Part shown: in pieces, positions 33,314 to 42,488 of the stretch | How the letters are laid out: each line of letters starts with the position of its first letter | Numbering within the stretch: the stretch's first letter is position 1 | Origin: an uncultured Clostridium sp. | Lineage (GTDB): Bacteria > Bacillota > Clostridia > Peptostreptococcales > Peptostreptococcaceae | DNA length: 53,732 nt | Direction: 5' to 3' | Assembly: GCA_945871955.1 (NCBI GenBank) | Contig: CAMBXR010000011.1 | Span: 1 to 53,732, forward strand | Program-made: the position numbers and the translations under genes | Notes under the pieces: generated by a model | Database searches by the model: none | Told to the model about the DNA's origin: nothing | The model's input: the letters and a program-made list of their open reading frames with translations, nothing else

Positions 33314-33991
33314 ATGGAGAAAAGATATACAAGAAATATATCTACTATTACAGAAGAAGAAAATGAAAAATTGAGAGATTTTAAAGTATGTGTAATAGGC
33401 TGTGGAGGTATTGGCGGGTATGTAATTGAAATGCTTGCTAGAATAGGTATTGGGTATTTAACTGTAGTAGACATGGATGTTTTTGAGGAAAGTAATTTAA
33501 ATAGACAAATTCTTTCTTCAGAGAAAAATTTAGGCAATAGTAAGGCTATAGAAGCAAAAAAAAGAATTAACGCTATAAATTCAGATGTACATGTAAATGT
33601 AATACAATCTCCATTTAATGAAGAAAATGGACTTGAGATTATAAATAATCATGATGTAGTAGTTGATGCACTTGATAATATTGATAGCAGAAAACTACTT
33701 CAACGTTTTTGTGCAGAAATTAAAATTCCTTTAGTACATGGTGCTATAGGCGGATGGTATGGACAAGTTTGTTCAATTTTTCCTGGAGATGATACATTTA
33801 AGAAAATATATAAAAATACTTCTGCTGGCATAGAAAAGAAGCTAGGTAACCCTTCTTTTACACCAGCTAGTATTGCGTCCATAGAAGTAAGTGAAGTAAT
33901 AAAGATATTATTGTCTAAAGGTGAGGTACTTAGAAATAAATTGCTTACTATCGACCTTTTATACAATGAGTATAATATTATAAATATATAA
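33314..33991 (+). CDS. E1-like adenylyltransferase (MoeB/ThiF/HesA family)
   Basis: A 225-residue protein with the nucleotide site CVIGCGGIGGYV, the VDMDVFEESNLNRQ motif (Asp, Asn-Arg-Gln of ATP binding), and DALDNIDSRKLLQ. It should adenylate the diglycine tail of the carrier encoded immediately upstream. The paired CxxC zinc motifs of classic MoeB are not visible; only single cysteines occur (QVCSIFPG region), so it belongs to a shorter zinc-less group. Linkage to AOR and MoeA genes supports pterin synthesis rather than thiamine. Confidence 0.87.
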   Translation: MEKRYTRNISTITEEENEKLRDFKVCVIGCGGIGGYVIEMLARIGIGYLTVVDMDVFEESNLNRQILSSEKNLGNSKAIEAKKRINAINSDVHVNVIQSPFNEENGLEIINNHDVVVDALDNIDSRKLLQRFCAEIKIPLVHGAIGGWYGQVCSIFPGDDTFKKIYKNTSAGIEKKLGNPSFTPASIASIEVSEVIKILLSKGEVLRNKLLTIDLLYNEYNIINI

Positions 33992-34152
33992 AAATAAAAA
34001 AAAAGCAATATATTACTATACATAAAAACATAAATTGTTCTAATATATAAATATAGGAAATATAATTACAAGATAAGTGTTATGATTTAATTATTATAAT
34101 TTATCTCAAGCAACTTTCGTATATAAGAGTGGAAGGAGCGAAAGGATTTTTT

Positions 34153-34506
34153 ATGTATACTAGTAAAGTAAATAATGTTAATCCATATATATCTAAATCC
34201 ATCGAATACATAAATAACAATATAAGAAAGAAATTAAGTATAGATGAAATTTGTAAGTATATAAACTTATCTAAATTTTATTTTTCGCGAATGTTTAAAA
34301 AAGAGACTGGAGTTACACCTTATAGATATATACTAAATTGCAAAATTGAAGAGGTCAAAAAGGATTTATTAGATGGGGTAGATATTAATACAATTGTGAA
34401 TAAATATGAATTTTATGATTTAAGTCATCTTAATAAAAATTTTATAAAAATTTATGGCATTACACCACTGGAATATCAAGAATTTCATAAGCAAACAAAT
34501 AATTAG
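34153..34506 (+). CDS. Short AraC-family DNA-binding regulator
   Basis: About 117 residues that consist almost wholly of the AraC/XylS double helix-turn-helix: KLSIDEICKYINLSKFYFSRMFKKETGVTPYRYI and a second half ending LSHLNKNFIKIYGITPLEYQ. No ligand-binding domain is present. I start it at ATG 34153 behind AAAGGA; a GTG at 34129 would sit on the better-placed AAGGAG. Its position between the AOR/MoaD genes and the alcohol dehydrogenase suggests local regulation. The effector is unknown. Confidence 0.82.
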   Translation: MYTSKVNNVNPYISKSIEYINNNIRKKLSIDEICKYINLSKFYFSRMFKKETGVTPYRYILNCKIEEVKKDLLDGVDINTIVNKYEFYDLSHLNKNFIKIYGITPLEYQEFHKQTNN

Positions 34507-34586
34507 GTTTTACTTAAAAATGTTAGTTATTGTGTAGAAAACTACATAAATAAAATAATATTAATTTTCAAGGGGGTTTTTTTTAT

Positions 34587-35735
34587 ATGGCTTTTACATT
34601 TTATATGCCAAGTGTTAGTTTAATGGGACCAGGTTGTTCAGACAATTTACCAGATGAAATAAAATCAAGAGGATTTAAAAAAGGTTTAATAGTTTGTGGG
34701 AAAAGATCTGCTAAAAGTGCAGAATTTAAAGGAATAACTGATAATTTAGCTGCTAATGGAGTTGAATTTGTAGTATATCCAGGTTCACAACCTAATCCTA
34801 CTGTTACTAACGTAATGGATGGTGTTAAAGTTCTTAAAGATAATGGATGTGACTTTGTTATATCTTATGGTGGAGGATCTCCTCATGACTGTGCTAAAGG
34901 TATAGCATTAGTTGCAACAAATGGTGGAAATATAAAAGATTATGAAGGTGTTAATGTTTCTAAAAAACCACAATTACCACTTATAGCAATAAACACTACT
35001 GCTGGTACTGCTTCTGAAATGACTATATTCTCAATCATAACTGATGAAGAAAGACATGTTAAAATGGCAATAGTTGATAAACATGTTAACCCAGTTCTTG
35101 CAATAAATGACCCTAACTTAATGGTTAGTATGCCAGCTTCTTTAACAGCTGCTACAGGAATGGATGCATTAACTCATGCAATTGAAGCTTATGTATCTAC
35201 TGCTGCTACTCCAGTTACAGATGCTTGTGCTCAAAAAGCTATAGAACTTATAAGTGACTACTTAAGAGATGCTGTTGCTGATGGAAATAATATGGAAGCT
35301 AGAGACAAAATGGCTTATGCTGAATTCTTAGCAGGTATGGCATTTAACAATGCTTCTCTAGGATATGTTCATGCTATAGCTCATCAATATGGTGGATTCT
35401 ATAACTTACCACATGGTGTATGTAATGCTATATTATTACCAGCGGTTCAAGAATTTAATGCTAAAGTTGCTGCTCCACAATTAAAAGATTGTGCTAAATT
35501 CATGGGTGTAGATGTTTCAGGAATGAGCGATGATGAAGGTGCTGCTGCTTGTATAGCTGCAATAAGAAAATTATCTGCTGATGTTAACATACCTAAAGGA
35601 TTTGCAGAACTTGGAGCTAAAGAAGAAGACTTCGATATATTAGCTACTAATGCATTAAAAGATGCTTGTGGTGCTACTAACCCAGTACAAGCTACTCATG
35701 ATGAAATAAAAGCTATATTAGCTAAAGTAATGTAG
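34587..35735 (+). CDS. Iron-containing alcohol dehydrogenase
   Basis: A 382-residue group III (Fe-ADH) enzyme with nucleotide motif [11 protein letters not shown], and metal ligands in the region [12 protein letters not shown] (Asp, His) and [20 protein letters not shown] (two His). The family reduces aldehydes such as propanal, butanal or 3-hydroxypropanal with NAD(P)H. Next to AOR it could complete acid to aldehyde to alcohol conversion. Codon use is regular and less AT-extreme than its neighbours, consistent with high expression. A strong terminator follows. The exact substrate is unknown. Confidence 0.93.
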   Translation: MAFTFYMPSVSLMGPGCSDNLPDEIKSRGFKKGLIVCGKRSAKSAEFKGITDNLAANGVEFVVYPGSQPNPTVTNVMDGVKVLKDNGCDFVISYGGGSPHDCAKGIALVATNGGNIKDYEGVNVSKKPQLPLIAINTTAGTASEMTIFSIITDEERHVKMAIVDKHVNPVLAINDPNLMVSMPASLTAATGMDALTHAIEAYVSTAATPVTDACAQKAIELISDYLRDAVADGNNMEARDKMAYAEFLAGMAFNNASLGYVHAIAHQYGGFYNLPHGVCNAILLPAVQEFNAKVAAPQLKDCAKFMGVDVSGMSDDEGAAACIAAIRKLSADVNIPKGFAELGAKEEDFDILATNALKDACGATNPVQATHDEIKAILAKVM

Positions 35736-35772
35736 TTAAAAAATTATATAGTTAAATGATTTAAATTGAAAC

Positions 35773-35822
35773 AAAAGCTATAAATAGTAGATTAAAATCT
35801 ACCATTTATAGCTTTTTTTTAT
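35773..35822 (+). terminator. Terminator of the alcohol dehydrogenase gene
   Basis: Long stem AAAGCTATAAAT.GTAGATT / AATCTAC.ATTTATAGCTTT with one mismatch and eight T. Confidence 0.87.
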
Positions 35823-35955
35823 ATTTATAATTAATTCATTGTATAAAATATAATTTAATTATATAATTATGGTAAAAATTGTAAAAATATATTGTAATAA
35901 TCAATATATAGTGATAAACTTGTTAGGTAAATGTTAAATCTTGGAGAAAAATTTT

Positions 35956-36603
35956 ATGAATATAAACACAGCAGAAGTTTTTGAAATAGTTATACGATCT
36001 TTATACGTAACGGTTACAGCCACCTGTATGGCTACCATAATAGGAATTATATTAAGTATAATTATATATTTGGGTAAATTTAAATTTAAAAATGAACTTA
36101 TATCAATCATAAATTCTTTAATGAGTACACCACCAGTAATAATGGGATTAGTAGTATTTTTAATATTATCGAGAAAAGGACCATTAGGTAATTTACAACT
36201 GCTTTTTACTCCTACAGCCATGATAATAGCTCAATTGTTTTTATTAATACCAATTTCTATGAGTTTAACTATAGATTGTTTAAATAAATCTGGTGAAGAT
36301 ATACTTAACACTTGTAAAATATTACAAGCGAATAAAAAAGATACAGTAATAATATTAATAAAAGAAATAAAATATCATATAATTACAGTTGTTATAGCTA
36401 CTTTTGGTAGAGGAATATCAGAAGTTGGGGCAGTTATGCTAGTAGGTGGAAATATTAGGGGAAAAACTAGAGTTATGACTACATATATAGCACAATCCAC
36501 ATCTATGGGTAATTTTGATGAATCGCTTATGATAGCAGTAATATTATTATCCATATCATTTATATCAACATTTTTTATAAGAAGACTACAAAGAGAGAAA
36601 TAG
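35956..36603 (+). CDS. tupB: Tungstate ABC transporter permease, TupB-like
   Basis: A 215-residue membrane protein with about five segments and the permease EAA-like loop (GRGISEVGAVMLVGGNIRGKTR). The STPPVIMGLVVFLILSRKGPLG and LFTPTAMIIAQ segments are typical of TupB/WtpB-type permeases. I prefer ATG 35956, nine bases after GGAGA, to the TTG at 35941 that overlaps the ribosome site. It starts the tupB-tupC-tupA set and lies downstream of a terminator, so it probably has its own promoter in 35823-35940, where I could not pick one confidently. Confidence 0.87.
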   Translation: MNINTAEVFEIVIRSLYVTVTATCMATIIGIILSIIIYLGKFKFKNELISIINSLMSTPPVIMGLVVFLILSRKGPLGNLQLLFTPTAMIIAQLFLLIPISMSLTIDCLNKSGEDILNTCKILQANKKDTVIILIKEIKYHIITVVIATFGRGISEVGAVMLVGGNIRGKTRVMTTYIAQSTSMGNFDESLMIAVILLSISFISTFFIRRLQREK

Positions 36604-36617
36604 GTGGGGGACTTTAG

Positions 36618-37283
36618 ATGATTAAGATTTCAAATATTAAAAAAAATATAAAATATCAGTCACCATTAATAATAGATAATTTAGAAATAAAAAAGGGATA
36701 TATATATACAATACTAGGTCATAATGGTAGTGGTAAAAGTACATTATTAAAAATTCTATATAATTTAACTGATTATGAAGATGGAGAAATTGACATAGAC
36801 AGCAAGGGGTTTTCTGAGGAAATAGCACAAGAATATATAGCTTATAATCCACAAAAGTCATGTTTTTTAAGAGGGACATTAGAAGAAAACTTTAATTACA
36901 TATATAAATATAGTAAAAGTAAAAACTTATTATCTAGAAATAAACTAAATGAACTTATTAAAGAGTTTAAATTAGAAAAAAAACTGAAAAGTGATGTGAG
37001 AAAACTATCAGGAGGAGAACAAGCAAAAGCTCAGTTTATTAGAACTATAGTTTTGAATAAGGATTATATATTATTGGACGAGCCTATGGCAAGTTTAGAT
37101 TCACAGTCAAGACAACTGGTAGAAAATAAAATGAGAGAACTTAGGAAACAAAAAAAGACTATTATATTAGTTACCCATGACTTTATTCAAGCAAAAGAAT
37201 TGGGAGATGAAATTATATTTATGGAAAACTTAAAAGTGGTAGGTACATATAGTCCTTATGAGTTTTTCAAAAATATATTATAA
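36618..37283 (+). CDS. tupC: Tungstate ABC transporter ATPase, TupC-like
   Basis: A 221-residue ATPase with Walker A GHNGSGKST, signature LSGGEQAK, Walker B YILLDEPMASLD and H-loop VTHD. The neighbouring permease and TTTS-containing binding protein identify it as the energiser of the tungstate importer. ATG 36618 follows GGTGGGGG, 14 bases after tupB. All nucleotide-binding motifs are intact. Confidence 0.88.
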   Translation: MIKISNIKKNIKYQSPLIIDNLEIKKGYIYTILGHNGSGKSTLLKILYNLTDYEDGEIDIDSKGFSEEIAQEYIAYNPQKSCFLRGTLEENFNYIYKYSKSKNLLSRNKLNELIKEFKLEKKLKSDVRKLSGGEQAKAQFIRTIVLNKDYILLDEPMASLDSQSRQLVENKMRELRKQKKTIILVTHDFIQAKELGDEIIFMENLKVVGTYSPYEFFKNIL

Positions 37284-37350
37284 ATATTTGTTTTGGTAGT
37301 TAAATTATTTTTAATTTTTCTATAGATATATTTTACAATGGGAGGATACA

Positions 37351-38199
37351 ATGAAGAAAAAATTATTAAGCACTATGATTGCCGCAATGCTTACAATTTC
37401 TATGGTTGGATGTTCTTCATCAAAAAATGAAGACTCAGCAAGTGCGGATGACAAAAACTCAGTAAAGGAAATAACTTTAGTTACAACAACAAGTTTAGAT
37501 GATACTGGTTTTTTAAAAGAAACTTTAAAGGGATTTGAAGAAGAGAATGGAGTAAAAGTTAATGTTGTTGCAAAGGGTACAGGAGAAGCCCTAGAACTTG
37601 GAAAATCAAAGGATGCAGATATATTATTTGTGCATGCTAAACAAAAAGAAGAAGATTTTATAAAAGAAGGCTATGGAGTAGATAGAACTGAAATAATGTA
37701 TAACTACTTTATAGTAGTTGGTCCAAAAGGTGATGAACATAACAAAGAAATATCAAAATTAAGTGCACCTGAAGCATTTAAATATATAAGTGATAACAAC
37801 TTACCGTTTGCATCAAGAGGTGATGAGTCAGGAACTCATACTAAAGAAAAAAGCTTATGGGAAGCAAGTGGAGCAACAAATGAATTTTCTAACTACAATG
37901 AAGTAGGTAAAGGAATGGCAGCAACTTTACAAATGGCAAGTGAAATGAAAGCTTACTGTTTAACTGATATAGGTACTTTCTTATCAACTAGAGATAACTT
38001 AGATTTAGAAGTTGTAAAAGATGCTGATGACAGTTTAAAAAATGTTTATAGTATAGTAACTATAAGTGATTTAGATAAAGAAAAAGAAGAAATAACTAAT
38101 AAACTAGTTGAATATTATAAATCTGATGATGTACAAAAACAAATTAAAGAATATGGTGTTAAAGAATATGGAGAGCCTTTATTCTTTATATTTGAATAA
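37351..38199 (+). CDS. tupA: Tungstate-binding lipoprotein, TupA-like
   Basis: A 282-residue lipoprotein with lipobox MVGC. The mature part begins with LVTTTSLDDTGFL; the TTTS oxyanion-binding motif and the later SRGDESGTHTKE loop are hallmarks of TupA and separate it from molybdate-binding ModA. It would deliver tungstate to TupBC. Location inside a pterin-cofactor/AOR island is consistent. ATG 37351 follows GGGAGG. A terminator-like hairpin follows. Confidence 0.92.
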   Translation: MKKKLLSTMIAAMLTISMVGCSSSKNEDSASADDKNSVKEITLVTTTSLDDTGFLKETLKGFEEENGVKVNVVAKGTGEALELGKSKDADILFVHAKQKEEDFIKEGYGVDRTEIMYNYFIVVGPKGDEHNKEISKLSAPEAFKYISDNNLPFASRGDESGTHTKEKSLWEASGATNEFSNYNEVGKGMAATLQMASEMKAYCLTDIGTFLSTRDNLDLEVVKDADDSLKNVYSIVTISDLDKEKEEITNKLVEYYKSDDVQKQIKEYGVKEYGEPLFFIFE

Positions 38200-38211
38200 T
38201 AGATAATAAAC

Positions 38212-38252
38212 AACCTTGTCTCTTAACTTATTAATTTTGAGATGAGGTTTTT
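38212..38252 (+). terminator. Terminator or attenuator after tupA
   Basis: AACCTTGTCTC / GAGATGAGGTT, two G-U pairs, followed by TTTTTT. The next gene starts 27 bases on, so partial read-through may supply the downstream genes. Confidence 0.7.
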
Positions 38253-38278
38253 TAGCATTAAAACATGGGGGAATACAA

Positions 38279-39250
38279 TTGAAAAAACAATTAGTAGTTA
38301 ACTTAGAAAGTAAAGATATATATACAAATTATATTGAAGATGATGAAAAAATAATATTTAAGGAAGATGACTTAACTTTTGAAACATCATTAATAAGTGG
38401 CTATAATATTATCGGAGTAAATCGAATAGCAGTTTTTTCTAAAGATAAAATTTCAAAAGCTGGTGGATATTTCTCTCATTACTTAAAATCTAATGGGTAT
38501 GATTATATAACTATAAGGGGAAAATCTGAAAATCCAGTTTTTATTTATATAAATAAAGACAAAGTAAAAATATATGATGCAATAGACTTTTATATAAAAG
38601 ATAGTGAGGAAAGTGAAATAGCAATAAAAGATAGACTTAATGATCCTAATTTAGAAATTTGTAGTATTTCTTTAGGGGGAGTTAAAAAAGTAGACTTTTC
38701 AAGAATTATATTTAGCAGGAATAAATCTTGTGGAAAGAATGGTTTAGGAAAATTAATGGGGGAAAAAAACTTAAAAGCTATAGCTTTAAAGCAAGTAGAT
38801 AATCAAAATATTAATAAAAATCATATAGTTGAAGAAATCAATGAAAAAATAATTGCTAGAATGAACAATAACAATATAAATGATTATTTTGATGATAAAA
38901 ATACTTGTTTTGGATGCAATCAAAATTGTGATAACTCATCCATAAAAAAACTTCTTAATAAAGGATACTCATTGAATAAAGCAAAAGAAATTGATATTCT
39001 GTGTAATAAATATGGGGTAGATAGCTTAATATTTTCTACTTTTTTAAAGGATGATGAAAATACTTTAGACTTACTAAATAAAATAATAAAAAATCCAGAT
39101 AAATATAGAAATCTTAACATTACAAAGAAAAAAAGCAGGAAAAATACAGAAGATCAATTAGATAAATTAGGGTTTTGTAAATTTTTAACTAATAAAAATA
39201 TAATCAAAGAGGAAGAACTAAATGATTTATTAAAAAATATTAAATCATAA
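38279..39250 (+). CDS. Miniature AOR-like protein lacking most of the catalytic body
   Basis: This 323-residue protein starts with TTG 38279 behind GGGGG. Residues 60-100 (GGYFSHYLKSNGYDYITIRG...) align with AOR residues 95-133, and 151-170 (CGKNGLGKLMGEKNLKAIAL) with AOR GRGGVGAVMGSKNLKAVVV. CFGCNQNC (Cys210, 213, 217) matches the AOR CxxCxxxC cluster motif, and LGFCKF (Cys300) matches MGLCIF, so all four cluster ligands appear kept. About 160 residues between ligands three and four, including the second pterin loop, and the C-terminal 120 residues are absent. The frame is open with normal codon use. It may bind Fe-S and pterin as a chaperone, sensor or electron carrier; this is inference. 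Confidence 0.8.
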   Translation: MKKQLVVNLESKDIYTNYIEDDEKIIFKEDDLTFETSLISGYNIIGVNRIAVFSKDKISKAGGYFSHYLKSNGYDYITIRGKSENPVFIYINKDKVKIYDAIDFYIKDSEESEIAIKDRLNDPNLEICSISLGGVKKVDFSRIIFSRNKSCGKNGLGKLMGEKNLKAIALKQVDNQNINKNHIVEEINEKIIARMNNNNINDYFDDKNTCFGCNQNCDNSSIKKLLNKGYSLNKAKEIDILCNKYGVDSLIFSTFLKDDENTLDLLNKIIKNPDKYRNLNITKKKSRKNTEDQLDKLGFCKFLTNKNIIKEEELNDLLKNIKS

Positions 39251-39265
39251 ATATAAGGGGGTATT

Positions 39266-40489
39266 ATGAAATTATTTGATGTTGTAAGTACTGAAGATGC
39301 ACTAAAAATAATGAAAGATAATTTTCAAATAGATCTACAAAGTGAAAATGTAAGTCTTATTGAGAGTATAGGAAGATATATAAGTAAAGATATAAAATCA
39401 CAAATAAATGTACCTCATTTTAGAAAATCTCTTGTAGATGGATATGCAGTTTTAGCAAAGGATGTATTTTTAGCCAGTGAATCCAATCCTGTACCAATGA
39501 CATTAATAGGAGAAAGTTATATGGGTGAGATTTGTGATAAAACCTTAGCTGAAGAAGAAGTAGTCTATGTCCCAACAGGAGGAATGGTACCAAGTAATGC
39601 TGAAGGTGTAGTTATGATAGAATACACAGAAAAACTTGGAGATGATACTATATTAATACAAAAGGGTGTATCACTAAATGAAAATATAGTTGAAGTTGGA
39701 GAAGATATTAGACAAGACGAAAAAATATATGAAAGAGGACATTTTATTAATGAAAGAGATATAGGAGTATTGGCAGGAGCTGATATTAAAAGTATACCTG
39801 TATATAGAAAAATTGTAGTAGGTATTATATCAACGGGAGATGAAATATTAAATCCAGAGGATGATATAAGAGATGCTAAGATAAAAGATATAAATTCTTA
39901 TATGTTATATGGACAACTAAGTAAAATATCTTGCAAACCAATTATTTATCCTCCAGCAAAAGATAATTTACAAGAGATTATAGACTTAATGGACAAGGCA
40001 GTTAATGAATGTGATATAGTTTTAATTTCTGGAGGTAGCTCTGTTGGAAAGAAAGATGAAACGATTAGAGCTATAGAGTCATTTGATAATAGTAAAGTGT
40101 TAATTGAAGGAATTGCAATAAAACCTGGTAAACCAACAATAGTAGCAAATATTAATAATAAATTAGTTGTAGGTCTTCCAGGTCATCCACTTTCATGTGG
40201 TTTTGTTGTAGAAGCTATTGTTAAACCTTTTATATTGTCTTTGTTTAATTACAAAAAAGGTAATAAATATATATCTTGTGAGTTCGCATATAATTACCAT
40301 AAATCTAAAGGTAGAGAAGAATATTTAGCTGTAAATATATATGAAGAAGATAAAATACAAAAATGTAATCCAATTTTTGCAAAATCAAGCGTCATAAAAC
40401 ATTTTGCATATTGCGATGGATATATAAAAATTGACAGAGAGTTGGAAGGTATTCATCAAGGGGAAATGGTAAAAGTAATTTTATTTTAA
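39266..40489 (+). CDS. moeA: Molybdopterin molybdenumtransferase MoeA (metal insertion)
   Basis: A 407-residue MoeA with an N-terminal HFRKSLVDGYAVLAKD motif, a central VGIISTGDEI segment and ISGGSSVGKKDE, then PGKPTIVANI and VGLPGHPLSCGFV. MoeA inserts molybdate or tungstate into adenylylated pterin. It is followed 18 bases later by a second MoeA homologue. Two MoeA proteins are commonly found in organisms that use tungsten, and the location behind tupBCA suggests one is specialised for it. Confidence 0.92.
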   Translation: MKLFDVVSTEDALKIMKDNFQIDLQSENVSLIESIGRYISKDIKSQINVPHFRKSLVDGYAVLAKDVFLASESNPVPMTLIGESYMGEICDKTLAEEEVVYVPTGGMVPSNAEGVVMIEYTEKLGDDTILIQKGVSLNENIVEVGEDIRQDEKIYERGHFINERDIGVLAGADIKSIPVYRKIVVGIISTGDEILNPEDDIRDAKIKDINSYMLYGQLSKISCKPIIYPPAKDNLQEIIDLMDKAVNECDIVLISGGSSVGKKDETIRAIESFDNSKVLIEGIAIKPGKPTIVANINNKLVVGLPGHPLSCGFVVEAIVKPFILSLFNYKKGNKYISCEFAYNYHKSKGREEYLAVNIYEEDKIQKCNPIFAKSSVIKHFAYCDGYIKIDRELEGIHQGEMVKVILF

Positions 40490-40507
40490 CTTAGGGGGAT
40501 TACTATA

Positions 40508-42415
40508 ATGGGGAAATATTTATCAAATATACCTTTAAATGAAGGATTAGAAAAATATTTAAATTTACTAAATATAAATGGAATGAGAGAAACTGAATAT
40601 ATTGATGTGGAAGAATCATTAAATAGAATGAGTAGTGAAGCCATATATGCCAATTTATCAGCACCTTTTTATAATTGTTCAGCCATGGATGGAATAGCAG
40701 TAAAAGCTGAGTCTACATTTATGGCAAATGAACAAAATATGATTACTTTAGAAGAGAGTAAAGACTATGTGGTAGTAGATACGGGGGATCCAATACCAAA
40801 GGAATTTGATGCAGTAATAATGGTAGAGGATTTATTAGAAAGAAATGAGAATACTGTAAAAATTATTAAACCAGCCATACCTTGGCAACATATTAGATGT
40901 TTAGGGGAAGATGTTGTTGAGAAGGAAATGGTAATACCTTCTTTTCATACTATTAGACCACAAGATATTGGGGCGATGATTAGTGCTAAGGTGGATAAAA
41001 TTCAAGTTTTCAAAGAGTTTAAGGTGGGAATTATACCTACAGGCACAGAATTAATTGATAGAAATGTAATACCAAAAATTGGAGATATTATAGAATTTAA
41101 TTCTAGATTATTTGAAGGATTAGTTTTAGAATATGAGGCTGTACCAGTAAGATACCCTATAGTTGAAGATAATTATGAAAAAATAAAAGCAAGTGTAGTA
41201 AAAGCTTTGGATGAATGTGATATGGTTCTTGTAAATGCAGGTTCATCTCAAGGTAGGGAAGATTTTACATATGACATAATACAAGAGCTTGGAGAGGTTT
41301 GTATTCATGGTCTAGCAATAAAACCAGGAAAACCTGCCATTTTAGGAAAAGTAAATAATAAGCCTGTTATTGGGATACCAGGATATCCAGTATCAGCTTG
41401 GGTTGTTATGGAAAATATAGTAAAACCAGTTGTTAGAAAAGCAATATACAAAGAAGTAAATAAAAGGGAAATAGTAGAAGCTACTCTTAGCAAAAGAGTT
41501 ATGAGTACTTTAAAATATGAAGAGTTTGTAAGGGTAAAACTGGGATTAATAAATAATCAATATGTGGCAACTCCAATAAAAAGAGGGGCAGGAACAATAA
41601 CTACTTTAGTAAATGCAGATGGTATTATAAGAGTTCCACAAAATGTGGAAGGTATAGAAGAAGGAGAAAAAGTAGATATTGAGTTATTAAAAGATATCAA
41701 TGAAATAAATAATACAATAATATCTATTGGAAGTCATGATATGGTAATGGATATTATTAATGATGAATTGATAAAAGAATCTCGAGGAAAAATTCACTTA
41801 AGTTCTACTCATGTAGGAAGTTTCCAAGGTTTACTATCTATAAAAAAAGGAGAAAGTCATATTGCTCCAATACATTTATTTGATGTAGAGAGTGGAACAT
41901 ATAATATACCATTTATCAATAAATACTTAGATGAAGATGTAGCACTAATAAAATTAGTAAAAAGAACTCAAGGATTTATTGTTAAAAAGGGAAATCCTTT
42001 AAATATTAAATCTATAAAAGACTTAGTTAATGTTAGATATATAAATAGACAAAAGGGTTCGGGAACAAGAATTTTATTTGACTATTTACTTAATAAAAAT
42101 AACATTAAAAAGAGTGATATAAATGGTTATGAAAGAGAAGAGTTTACTCATATGTCATTGGCAAAAGCAATAGATAATGGCGATGTTGATTGTGGACTTG
42201 GAGTATACTCAGCTGCCCATGTATTTGACTTAGATTTTATTCCTATTTGTGAAGAGGAGTATGATTTACTTCTAAAAGAAGAGTTATTAGAAAGTGAGTA
42301 TATAAAACATTTATTAGAGACTATAAAAAAAGAATCATTTATTAGAAAATTAGAGGATTTAGGTGGATATAATTTAGATAATACAGGTGAGATAGTTCAT
42401 ATTAAGCAAAAATAA
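40508..42415 (+). CDS. MoeA fused to a periplasmic-binding-protein-like domain
   Basis: Residues 1-400 form a second MoeA (NCSAMDGIAVKA, GIIPTGTEL, NAGSSQGREDF, PGKPAILGKV, IGIPGYPVSAW). Residues about 405-630 add a PBP-like domain with SIGSHDMVMDIINDEL, FIVKKGNPLNIKSIKDL, YINRQKGSGTRILFDYLL and DCGLGVYSAAHVFDLDFIP, related to type 2 oxyanion-binding proteins but without a signal peptide, so cytoplasmic. The fusion could hold tungstate or molybdate near the insertion site. The two-domain MoeA-PBP protein is known in other anaerobes and archaea. Confidence 0.9.
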   Translation: MGKYLSNIPLNEGLEKYLNLLNINGMRETEYIDVEESLNRMSSEAIYANLSAPFYNCSAMDGIAVKAESTFMANEQNMITLEESKDYVVVDTGDPIPKEFDAVIMVEDLLERNENTVKIIKPAIPWQHIRCLGEDVVEKEMVIPSFHTIRPQDIGAMISAKVDKIQVFKEFKVGIIPTGTELIDRNVIPKIGDIIEFNSRLFEGLVLEYEAVPVRYPIVEDNYEKIKASVVKALDECDMVLVNAGSSQGREDFTYDIIQELGEVCIHGLAIKPGKPAILGKVNNKPVIGIPGYPVSAWVVMENIVKPVVRKAIYKEVNKREIVEATLSKRVMSTLKYEEFVRVKLGLINNQYVATPIKRGAGTITTLVNADGIIRVPQNVEGIEEGEKVDIELLKDINEINNTIISIGSHDMVMDIINDELIKESRGKIHLSSTHVGSFQGLLSIKKGESHIAPIHLFDVESGTYNIPFINKYLDEDVALIKLVKRTQGFIVKKGNPLNIKSIKDLVNVRYINRQKGSGTRILFDYLLNKNNIKKSDINGYEREEFTHMSLAKAIDNGDVDCGLGVYSAAHVFDLDFIPICEEEYDLLLKEELLESEYIKHLLETIKKESFIRKLEDLGGYNLDNTGEIVHIKQK

Positions 42416-42432
42416 ATAGTACATATTAAATG

Positions 42433-42475
42433 AAAGACTATCTAGTAGTGAGTAATACTTTTAGATAGTCTTTTT
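42433..42475. terminator. Terminator at the end of the tungsten island
   Basis: AAAGACTATCTA / TAGATAGTCTTT with T run on the + side; convergent with the next gene. Confidence 0.82.
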
Positions 42476-42488
42476 ATCTATAATAATA

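Noticed and set aside
33049-33537. Minus-strand frame of 162 codons opposite moaD and the E1-like gene
   Set aside because: Both sense genes have clear family motifs and ribosome sites; the antisense frame has none.
38279-39250. Mini-AOR as a frameshifted remnant
   Set aside because: The frame is open, has its own ribosome site, and retains the fourth cysteine after a clean internal loss; no AOR remnants were seen in other frames nearby.
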